Source: Ephemeroptericola cinctiostellae
Lineage (GTDB): Bacteria; Pseudomonadota; Gammaproteobacteria; Burkholderiales; Burkholderiaceae
DNA length: 64,000 nt
Assembly: GCF_003339525.1 (NCBI RefSeq)
Contig: NZ_CP031124.1
Coordinates: 1,736,001-1,800,000, forward strand
Reading direction: 5' to 3'
The translations under genes were made by a program, and so were the position numbers. Shown one piece after another: positions 33,207 through 40,758 of this stretch (position 1 is its first letter; each line of letters begins with the position of its first letter). The notes beneath the pieces were generated by a model. The model was not told the DNA's origin, did no database searches, and saw only the letters and a list, made by a program, of their open reading frames with translations.

Positions 33207-35377
33207 GACTGCGCTCCTTGTTGCAAGCGGTACAGGTAAGCATACGCGCCCTTCTCTTTTTGAATGAGGTCGTTGTGACTGCCCATTTCGATTATTTTCC
33301 CATGATCCATGACCACAATGCGATTGGCATCACGCACAGCCGATAAGCGGTGGGCAATGACAATGACCGTACGGCCTTTGCAAATCGCTTTCATGTTGTT
33401 TTGGATGATGCGTTCAGACTCATAATCCAACGCACTGGTGGCTTCATCAAAAATCAAGATCCGTGGATTGGTGATGAGTGCACGGGCAATCGCGATGCGT
33501 TGGCGTTGACCGCCAGACAAGCTGGAGCCGTGCTCACCGACCATGGTGTCGTAGCCCTCTGGCAATTCTAAAATGAACTCATGCGCACCCGCCAATTTAG
33601 CGGCTTGCATGACCACATCCAACGGCGCACCTGGTTGCGTTAAGGCAATGTTTTCGCGAATGCTGCGATTAAATAACATATTTTCCTGTAAAACCACGCC
33701 AATTTGACGACGCAAACTGGATGAATCAACCAAAGCCAAGTCGATTCCATCCACCAGCACACGACCACTTTCAGGCACATACAGGCGTTGAATGAGTTTG
33801 GTCAGCGTACTTTTCCCAGACCCTGAACGACCAACAATGCCCAACACCTCACCTGCACCGATGTCAAGGCGCACTTTTTTCAGCACTTCCTGACCATCTG
33901 GGCGATAGCGAAACACCACATCATCCAAAGTCACGCGCCCGGAAAGACGTGGTAACGCACTTTTATTGCCTGCAATTTCGGTGCGTGTATTAAGAATATC
34001 CCCGAGCCGTTGAATCGAAATACCGACCTGTTGAAAGTTTGTCCACAACTGAGCCAAACGCATCACAGGCTGCGCCACTTGACCTGCCAGCATGTTAAAG
34101 GCAATCAATTGCCCCACCGTGAGCTGGTTATCAATCACCAAACGCGCACCCACATACATTGTTGCCACTGTCACCAGCTTGCTGACCAAACTCACACCGC
34201 TGTTGGCGATGGTGCTGATATTCGCCGTTTTAAAGGTGGTGCTCACATAATGTGCAAGCTGTTTGTCCCATTTGCGCGTCCAATGCGGCTCAACTGCCAT
34301 TGCTTTGACCGTATCAATGCCTGTGATCGTTTCCACAAGAAATGCTTGATTCTCTGCACCTTGATTGAATTGATCATTCAAGCGGCGGCGCAACACAGGC
34401 GTAAACGCCATAGACAACAAGAAATAACACGGTAACGAAATCACCACAATCAATGTCAACCAACCGCTGTAGTAAAACATCACGCCCAAAAACACCACTG
34501 AGAACACCAAATCCAAAATCAATGTGACCACATTGCCCGTCAAGAATGAACGAATATTTTCCAACTCACGCACACGTGCAACCGAATCACCGACTCGGCG
34601 TGACTGAAAATATGCCATCGGCAATGCCAGCAAATGTCGAAACAATTTTGCACCCAGCTCCACATCAATCCGGCTGGTGGTGTGCGAAAACACATAGCTG
34701 CGCAAGCCCGTCAACACCACCTCAAACGTCACCACCACAAACAGCCCAATCGCAATCACATCAAGCGTCGTAAAGCCACGGTGCACCAGCACTTTGTCCA
34801 TCACCACCTGAAAGAACATCGGTGTAATCAATGCAAACAGTTGCAAGACAAAGCTAATCAACAACACCTCACCCAACAATTTACGGTACTTGACCACCGC
34901 AGGAATAAACCACGTGAAATCGAATTTGGCCATATCGCCTGCCAATGAAGCACGCGATGTGAATAAAATCAAATCCCCATCCCAGCGCGCTTGAAGTTCC
35001 TCAATCGACAAAGACTCAGGCCGCCCGACAATGGGCGATTGAATCAGGACTTGGTTTTTATCAAAACGCGCCAAAATAAAGAACTGCCCATCTTTACCAC
35101 GCGCCACCGCAGGCAATGGCGTTTTTTCCAGACGATCAAGGTTGATTTTGACCGCTTTAGCTTTTAATTCGAGTTGTTTGGCTGCAAGTAAGATTTCAGT
35201 CTGGCTGAAGGTGTGGTTTCTATCTTTGTATTGATGGCTGAGTTGGTCTGCATCCGCAGGCACACCATGCAATTGAGCCATGATGACCAAACAGGCAAGC
35301 CCCGTATCTACAGTGGGTTGATGAGAGTTTTGTGTGACATCGACCCCATCAGGTACTACGGGTGGATTGTTCGACAT
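33203..35377 (-). CDS. Type I secretion ABC transporter (permease/ATPase) with C39-like domain
   Basis: A 724-residue HlyB-like exporter. The N-terminal about 15-140 is a C39-peptidase-like domain. The normal catalytic Cys region reads VDTGLACLVIMAQ, so it is probably a non-cleaving docking domain as in HlyB. Six membrane helices follow (about 165-440). The nucleotide-binding domain carries Walker A GRSGSGKST, Q-loop QENMLF, signature LSGGQRQRIA, Walker B ILIFDEATSALD and the H-loop in IAHRLSA. It drives export of the RTX protein in one step across both membranes. Order on the minus strand is ABC, HlyD, glycosyltransferase-like, RTX. TolC is not encoded here. Confidence 0.96.
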   Translation of the reverse strand: MSNNPPVVPDGVDVTQNSHQPTVDTGLACLVIMAQLHGVPADADQLSHQYKDRNHTFSQTEILLAAKQLELKAKAVKINLDRLEKTPLPAVARGKDGQFFILARFDKNQVLIQSPIVGRPESLSIEELQARWDGDLILFTSRASLAGDMAKFDFTWFIPAVVKYRKLLGEVLLISFVLQLFALITPMFFQVVMDKVLVHRGFTTLDVIAIGLFVVVTFEVVLTGLRSYVFSHTTSRIDVELGAKLFRHLLALPMAYFQSRRVGDSVARVRELENIRSFLTGNVVTLILDLVFSVVFLGVMFYYSGWLTLIVVISLPCYFLLSMAFTPVLRRRLNDQFNQGAENQAFLVETITGIDTVKAMAVEPHWTRKWDKQLAHYVSTTFKTANISTIANSGVSLVSKLVTVATMYVGARLVIDNQLTVGQLIAFNMLAGQVAQPVMRLAQLWTNFQQVGISIQRLGDILNTRTEIAGNKSALPRLSGRVTLDDVVFRYRPDGQEVLKKVRLDIGAGEVLGIVGRSGSGKSTLTKLIQRLYVPESGRVLVDGIDLALVDSSSLRRQIGVVLQENMLFNRSIRENIALTQPGAPLDVVMQAAKLAGAHEFILELPEGYDTMVGEHGSSLSGGQRQRIAIARALITNPRILIFDEATSALDYESERIIQNNMKAICKGRTVIVIAHRLSAVRDANRIVVMDHGKIIEMGSHNDLIQKEKGAYAYLYRLQQGAQS

Positions 35378-35556
35378 ATTGAAGCCCTATAACTTTTTAT
35401 TGTGAAATGTCAATTTTAATATACTTCTATGAAAAAAACCTATCTACTTCCATTTAAAAATTAAAGAATCAAGGGTTTCAACTTTAGTGGTGCTTAAATC
35501 ATTGTAAGTTATGGTTTGTTGAATTTACATTTTTAAAAGCTTTTACTCACGAATCC

Positions 35557-36801
35557 CTAATCAGAAACAGACCGACCTGCAGCCATGCCGCTGGCCCATG
35601 CCCATTGAAAATTGTAACCACCAAGCCATCCCGTCACATCCACCACTTCACCAACGAAATACAGCCCTTCATGCAAGCGCGACTCCATTGTCCCACCGTT
35701 CAGCTCCTTCACCGCCACGCCGCCGCGTGTGACTTCAGCTTTTTTATAACCTTCTGTGCCACTTGGCATCAAACGCCATTGATTGACCTGCTGCGCCAAT
35801 TGTTTCAATGCTTTATCAGGCACATCCGCCCATTTGTGTTTGGCTATTTTTTCAAAATCAGGCTTGCTCAAAAGGTGCGCCAACAGACGTTTGGGCAAAT
35901 TGGGGACAAGCTGTGCCAATGCCGTATCCAACTGAACTTTAGCCCCCACTTTACCCTGACACAGCGCACACTCAAGGTCAACATCGGGTTGCAAATTCAA
36001 GGTAATCGCAGCACCCGCTTGCCAATAACTGGAAATCTGCAACACCCCAGGCCCGGTCAGGCCTTTATGACTGATTAAAACATCTTCATCAAAAGACATG
36101 TTTTTTTTGCCCTCCGCCGTGCCGATGCGCACAGGCAAAGCCAATCCTGCCAACTCAGTCCAGCCTTGCTTGCCCCATTCTGCAAAAGTCAAAGGCACCA
36201 AAGCTGGGGCAGTCGGTGAAATCGTGTGATTAAATTGTTCAGCCAAAGTGTAACCAAAACCACTCGCACCGATCGCTGGAATTGAGTACCCACCAGTGGC
36301 AATGATTAAATGTGCACATCGCCATGTCCCAGCCGTACTGGTTTCCAGCTCAAATCGCATCCCAGAACCATCATTCACGGCATGCACAGCAGTCACCGAA
36401 CAGCCTGTACGCCATTGCACCCCGCCTTTTTCACATTCAGCAAAAAGCACATCAATGATGTTTTGTGCTGAGTCGTCACAGAACAACTGGCCTTTGTGTT
36501 TTTCATGGTAACGCACGCGGTGCTCACGCAACAAATTCATAAAATCACGCGCGGTATATTGGCTCATCGCAGAACGCACAAAACGAGGGTTTTGGGACAC
36601 AAAATATGGAGACGCATCGCCCCCATCCAAAGCTGTATTGGTGAAATTACACCGTCCACCGCCAGAAATTCGAATTTTTTCCCCGATTTTTGTCGCATGA
36701 TCCATCAATACCACTTTAACGCCACGTTGCCCAGCCACTGCGGCGGCCATCATTCCTGCTGCTCCCGCCCCGATGATGATGGTGTGAATACTTTGCTTCA
36801 T
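35557..36801 (-). CDS. HI0933-family FAD-dependent oxidoreductase
   Basis: A 414-residue flavoprotein of the HI0933/YhiN family (aminoacetone-oxidase-like flavoproteins). Seen: the dinucleotide-binding IIIGAGAAGMMAAAVAGQRG at the N-terminus, the family-specific KIRISGGGRCNFTN, the second FAD motif LIIATGGYSIPAIGASG, and near the C-terminus TRGGVAVKELN...GLYFVGEVVDVTGWLGGYNFQWAWASG. The physiological substrate is not known for most members. It is a single gene, after a 179-bp AT-rich gap that follows the secretion operon. Confidence 0.93.
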   Translation of the reverse strand: MKQSIHTIIIGAGAAGMMAAAVAGQRGVKVVLMDHATKIGEKIRISGGGRCNFTNTALDGGDASPYFVSQNPRFVRSAMSQYTARDFMNLLREHRVRYHEKHKGQLFCDDSAQNIIDVLFAECEKGGVQWRTGCSVTAVHAVNDGSGMRFELETSTAGTWRCAHLIIATGGYSIPAIGASGFGYTLAEQFNHTISPTAPALVPLTFAEWGKQGWTELAGLALPVRIGTAEGKKNMSFDEDVLISHKGLTGPGVLQISSYWQAGAAITLNLQPDVDLECALCQGKVGAKVQLDTALAQLVPNLPKRLLAHLLSKPDFEKIAKHKWADVPDKALKQLAQQVNQWRLMPSGTEGYKKAEVTRGGVAVKELNGGTMESRLHEGLYFVGEVVDVTGWLGGYNFQWAWASGMAAGRSVSD

Positions 36802-36941
36802 AATTCTCTTTATCGTTCTTATTTCATAAAAAAGCTGTTATCAGTCCCTCCTGCAATCAGCAACGGGACATCACAACACAGTCCAAACCATTGTTTTCAC
36901 AATTGCTTGGGTGAATCAACCTCAAGTAAATCAGCCTCAAT

Positions 36942-37742
36942 TCATGAGAGTGTTTCAGGATGGCGTCCATGTTTAAGCATCAATTCCTCCTCATTCAACT
37001 GCTCATCATACGCAGTAACGAGGTTAAAATAGATTTGAACAGCATTTAAACTTTCCCAATGCGATTGATCTTTCACATGCACTTGCATGGATTCACCACC
37101 AAACCAAAATGGAAACACCCGATCCTCTTGAATGTAAGGCAAGAAATAGGGATAAGCTTGCCTCGCCACCTTAAATCTCGTTTCATAAAACATTTTCTGC
37201 ATCTCATACTGTGTGAAAAAGCGAATGTGAGTCACATCCAACACCCCTGCTGGTTTGTAATGCCAAAATCCATTGGCCAGCTCATGAAAAATATGGATGT
37301 TGGCACAATTGGGTAAACTCACAATCACCTGTGCGTGCTCTGGCAGATGTTCGCGTAAAATTTGCAATGTCGACCATGGGTTGTACATGTGCTCAAGGAC
37401 ATCAAGCAACAATACAGTGTCCACTGATTTTAACAGCTCCAGTTCATCGCCCCCCCACGCCTCCATTGGTGATCGACTCACTTTATCCAAGCGGGTCTGC
37501 GCCACATCAGCGGTGATGGGATTGAGCTCACACCCCCATGCAAATGTCTCTGGAAAATCATGCTTGATCGTCCCACTGACCGCCCCCAAGCCACAGCCAA
37601 TGTCCAAAATTCGTTTGGGTTGAAAGGAAAACATGCCTCGTATGTCTGTGCGCGGGTTATCAGGATATGCCTCCTCTTGTGTCCCTGAATTAGACAATGA
37701 CTCCCAAACTTTTTTCATGCTCTCTTCCCCTGCTTCTATCAT
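36942..37742 (-). CDS. Class I SAM-dependent methyltransferase
   Basis: A 266-residue methyltransferase. Start at 37742 (MIEAGEESMKK) because GAGG stands 6 bases upstream; the Met at 37718 is an alternative. Seen: motif I ILDIGCGLGAVSGTIKHDF, the acidic end of strand 2 (GCELNP), VDTVLLLDVLEHMYNP and LREHLPEHAQVIVSLPNCANI. The DVLEH...P-x-x-x-L arrangement is that of Methyltransf_11/23 enzymes, which often act on small molecules or sugars. The C-terminal part has a YPYFLPYIQEDRVFPFWFGG segment without an assignable function. Nearest neighbours do not clarify its substrate. Confidence 0.8.
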   Translation of the reverse strand: MIEAGEESMKKVWESLSNSGTQEEAYPDNPRTDIRGMFSFQPKRILDIGCGLGAVSGTIKHDFPETFAWGCELNPITADVAQTRLDKVSRSPMEAWGGDELELLKSVDTVLLLDVLEHMYNPWSTLQILREHLPEHAQVIVSLPNCANIHIFHELANGFWHYKPAGVLDVTHIRFFTQYEMQKMFYETRFKVARQAYPYFLPYIQEDRVFPFWFGGESMQVHVKDQSHWESLNAVQIYFNLVTAYDEQLNEEELMLKHGRHPETLS

Positions 37743-37865
37743 AAAAAACCTCATTAAATCAGCAACCGCATCTTATCATCAAACATCTCCTCCACCCAAT
37801 GGTGTTTTGGTATTGGGGGGTATTTTTAAGGCCGTGTTCAACGGCACAACTTGAGCATAAACGGA

Positions 37866-38768
37866 TCAACGATTTGACATTTCAGCAGACAACCGATCCT
37901 TCAAAAAATTAATGAATGCGCTGACCTTAGCCTGAGGTATCTTTCGTGGTGCATAAATAGCATGAATGTCTGCACTTGGTCCTTGCCACGACGGAAGCAC
38001 TCGAACCAAGGTGCCCGCAACAATGTGTTTACTGACAGCCCACTCTGAGCGCAACAAAACCCCATGCCCTGCCAAAGCCCAATCAAGGGCAATCTCACCT
38101 TGATTGGTACTAAGTGAACCGCGAACCTTGATCGTTTCTTGGCTTTTACCATCTGTGAGCTGCCAATTGCTGAAGGTCGTCGAGTTTTCTCTCGTTACAA
38201 TACAATTTAAAGTTTGCAGATCACGTGGCACCTTGGGCATGCCATATTTCTGCACATACGCAGGTGCAGCACATAACACACGTGGATTGTGTGCAAGCAT
38301 CTTGGCGTGCAATCGGCTGTTTGGCGGTGTACTGGGGCGAATCCCGATGTCAATCCCATGCTCTGAAATTGACATCGGTTGGTCAGAGATGTGTAAAACA
38401 ACACTGACTTCAGGATAGAGACTCACAAAATCACTGATTACATTTGGCAAAAATTGCCGCCCAAACCCATGCGTTGCATTAATGCTTAAACACCCGCTTG
38501 GTAAGCTATTTAAATTCGTTAAGTCCCGTTCCAAAGCAGCCAGTTCGCTCAAAATGGTGCAGCCCCGCTCCAAATATAACTCACCTTCTGGTGTCAGGCT
38601 CAGTCGTCGTGTGGTGCGATTGAGCAACTTGACCTTTAACCTTTTCTCCATCTGAGACAAACGTCGGCTAACCGCAGGTGGCGTCACATCCATTGCTTCA
38701 GCGGCTGAAGCCAGACTGACATGTTGAGCAAGCAGCTCAAAAAAAACGAGATCGGAAATAGATTTCAT
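37866..38768 (-). CDS. LysR-family transcriptional regulator
   Basis: A 300-residue regulator. The N-terminal winged helix-turn-helix (about 1-62) reads FFELLAQHVSLASAAEAMDVTPPAVSRRLSQMEKRL, the standard LysR pattern. The rest is a periplasmic-binding-protein-like effector domain that continues to the C-terminus. It is divergent from a TauE/SafE exporter gene across 97 bases, the classic LysR arrangement, so it probably controls that gene and itself. The effector is unknown; a sulfonate or sulfite-related compound would fit the target (inference). Confidence 0.92.
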   Translation of the reverse strand: MKSISDLVFFELLAQHVSLASAAEAMDVTPPAVSRRLSQMEKRLKVKLLNRTTRRLSLTPEGELYLERGCTILSELAALERDLTNLNSLPSGCLSINATHGFGRQFLPNVISDFVSLYPEVSVVLHISDQPMSISEHGIDIGIRPSTPPNSRLHAKMLAHNPRVLCAAPAYVQKYGMPKVPRDLQTLNCIVTRENSTTFSNWQLTDGKSQETIKVRGSLSTNQGEIALDWALAGHGVLLRSEWAVSKHIVAGTLVRVLPSWQGPSADIHAIYAPRKIPQAKVSAFINFLKDRLSAEMSNR

Positions 38769-38865
38769 TCGTGTGTTTTTGTAATTAATTAGATGATTTT
38801 ATAGCTATTGATGTATTTTTTAACAATGCTATGATGAAACCTATTGTAAACAACAGGACAACATC

Positions 38866-39630
38866 ATGCAAGGCTCTACACTTATCATTCAAACGCTTGA
38901 ACTGTTGTGTCTGGGCGCTGGGCTTGGGTTTTTTGGCGGTTTATTTGGCATTGGCGGTGGCATCATCGCAATACCGATGTTGGTGATGGGCTTTGGTATG
39001 CCACAAGCCATGGCGCAAGGCACCGTCTTGGTGATAATGGTGCCCAATCTACTCGTCAGCTGGTGGCAATACGCCCGACAGCACCCCATCCCCTTTGGCA
39101 CAATGCTTCGAATTGGGGTTGTCGCTTCATTGAGCACATGGGCGGTCGCCCATGTGGCGACAAGTGTCAATCAAGCCGCATTGCATTTGGTTTTCAATGT
39201 TTTCCTTTTGATGCTCGGTGTGCGTTTATTAAAAGTGAATCGAGCACAAACCATTCAACCCATGCATCGCCCGTTTGCATCAAAATTCATGCCTTTGGTG
39301 GGTGTAATTGGTGGTGGCTGCATGGGGTTGTTGGGTGTCGGCGGTGGTTTGGTGGCCACCCCACTGTTCACCCGTTGGTTTGGGCAAAAGCAGGTTGCGG
39401 CACAAGGATTGTCTCTCGCCTTGGTGGCTCCAAGCGCATTGATCGCTTTACTCAGTTACAGTACGGCACAACAAGTGTACTGGAGCATGGGCGCAGGCGG
39501 CATACTGACAGTCTCAGCAGGTGTCGCGGTGGCTCACAGTTTACCCGAAGCGAAGATACGCACCATCTTTGCCGTGATGTTACTTCTGACTGCACTGTGG
39601 TCAATATTGCGAGTCACTTTGGGGGTATGA
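38866..39630 (+). CDS. TauE/SafE-family sulfite/anion exporter
   Basis: A 254-residue membrane protein with about seven or eight helices and the internal duplication typical of TauE/SafE: GLGFFGGLFGIGGGIIAIPML in the first half and VIGGGCMGLLGVGGGLVATPLF in the second. The G-x-G-G-G-x-x-x-x-P pattern is diagnostic. Members export sulfite, sulfoacetate or related organic anions, but substrates vary. An AGGA-type ribosome site precedes the ATG. It is divergent from a LysR regulator and followed 68 bases later by an AEC-family transporter on the same strand. Confidence 0.9.
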   Translation: MQGSTLIIQTLELLCLGAGLGFFGGLFGIGGGIIAIPMLVMGFGMPQAMAQGTVLVIMVPNLLVSWWQYARQHPIPFGTMLRIGVVASLSTWAVAHVATSVNQAALHLVFNVFLLMLGVRLLKVNRAQTIQPMHRPFASKFMPLVGVIGGGCMGLLGVGGGLVATPLFTRWFGQKQVAAQGLSLALVAPSALIALLSYSTAQQVYWSMGAGGILTVSAGVAVAHSLPEAKIRTIFAVMLLLTALWSILRVTLGV

Positions 39631-39698
39631 GCAAAACATTCAACACTCATTGGCACACATTTCATCATTGACACATTTCAATTAGAAAGACAAACAAA

Positions 39699-40601
39699 AT
39701 GGATATTAAAGAGGTTTTAACAAGGGTTGGTTTTTTAATATGCATTGCATTGGTGGGCATATTTGTAGGTAAAAAAATTAAAATCAATCAAAAAGACATT
39801 TCGACGTTATTGGTGTATGTGATTTCGCCTGCGGTTATGTTTGTTTCTGTGCTGCAAGCCCCTAAGGGAAATTATTTACAGTTTTCTATTGCTGCGTTTT
39901 TATTTTGCTCAGTCACTGCGCTTTTGGCGTATCAAATGGGTCGACTCATTTGGGTCGATCACACTAAAAACTTATTTGCATTTTCAGGCGGCACGGGGAA
40001 TACGGGTTATTTTGGTTTGCCGATTGCGTTGGCGATGTTTGATAAAACAGGTGCAGCGATTGCAGTTTTTATTATTCTTGGGGTTAATTTATATGAATTT
40101 ACGGTGGGCTATTACATCACCTCATTAGGACAGCACTCAATAAAAGACAGCTTTAAAAAAGTGATCAAGATGCCCATTCTGTATTCATTTGCACTGGCGT
40201 ATGTATTGAAATTAACCGATTTAACACCCAACGATGTGATTATCAACAGTTTAAGCAATTTCAAAGGAACGTACAGTGTTTTAGGCATGATGGTGATAGG
40301 CATTACGCTGTCTAAATTTGAACACTTTGAGGTTGATTTGAAATTTCTAGCCGCTGCATTGGGCTGGAAATACATGTATTGGCCTGCGGCTATTTTGCTC
40401 CTCATCCATGCATGTGGAGCAACAATCGGCAGCACCGAAAAAGCAGTGGTTTTGCTGATGGCTTGCGTACCGATGGCGGGTAATACCGTGGTGATTGCCA
40501 ATGAATTGAATGTACATCCTGAAAAAGCCGCAACAGCTGTGATGCTAAGCACCATTTTGGCGATTGTGAGTGTGCCTTTAATGATGATATTCATAAATTA
40601 A
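39699..40601 (+). CDS. AEC-family transporter (auxin efflux carrier / malate permease-like)
   Basis: A 300-residue protein with about ten hydrophobic helices. Seen: GIFVGKKIKINQKDISTLLVYVISPAVMF in the first part, the FSGGTGNTGYFGLPIALAMFD motif of the mem_trans family, and a C-terminal half ending ACVPMAGNTVVIANELNVHPEKAATAVMLSTILAIVSVP, whose N-x-x-x-x-A-x-x-x-N-x-x-P-x-x-A pattern is conserved. Bacterial members move malate or other organic acids. It may be co-transcribed with the TauE/SafE gene. Confidence 0.88.
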   Translation: MDIKEVLTRVGFLICIALVGIFVGKKIKINQKDISTLLVYVISPAVMFVSVLQAPKGNYLQFSIAAFLFCSVTALLAYQMGRLIWVDHTKNLFAFSGGTGNTGYFGLPIALAMFDKTGAAIAVFIILGVNLYEFTVGYYITSLGQHSIKDSFKKVIKMPILYSFALAYVLKLTDLTPNDVIINSLSNFKGTYSVLGMMVIGITLSKFEHFEVDLKFLAAALGWKYMYWPAAILLLIHACGATIGSTEKAVVLLMACVPMAGNTVVIANELNVHPEKAATAVMLSTILAIVSVPLMMIFIN

Positions 40602-40608
40602 AAGTCAT

Positions 40609-40755
40609 ATGAAAAACTCGGGAAAACTAGAAATCTATTTTTTCCCGAGTTCAACTCAAACCTTAAACCTGAATACCAGCGGTCAAATCACCAATGTTGG
40701 GGGTAGCATCACAGGCAATGCTTTGCACCTGAATAACTCTTTGTCTGAACAATAA
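40609..40755 (+). pseudogene. Short frame resembling a haemagglutinin-repeat fragment
   Basis: A 48-codon frame lies between the AEC gene and uvrD. The first 14 codons overlap a stem-loop. From about 40652 the translation reads TLNLNTSGQITNVGGSITGN and then a short LHLNNS end before two stop codons. This alternating pattern with 'G-x-I-T-x-G-G-x-I' is like the repeats of filamentous-haemagglutinin/CdiA-type adhesins. At this size it would be a relic, not a working gene. Chance resemblance is possible. Confidence 0.3.
40615..40651 (-). terminator. Terminator after uvrD
   Basis: A perfect 12-bp stem (AACTCGGGAAAA 40615-40626 with 40640-40651) around a 13-nt loop. On the minus strand the right arm is followed by TTT. 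It could also stop the AEC transcript. Confidence 0.65.
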
Positions 40756-40758
40756 TAA

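Noticed and set aside
38907-39671. 254-codon plus-strand frame overlapping the TauE/SafE gene
   Set aside because: Its translation is rich in His, Arg and Trp with no membrane pattern; the overlapping frame has clear TauE/SafE repeats, so this is a frame shadow.
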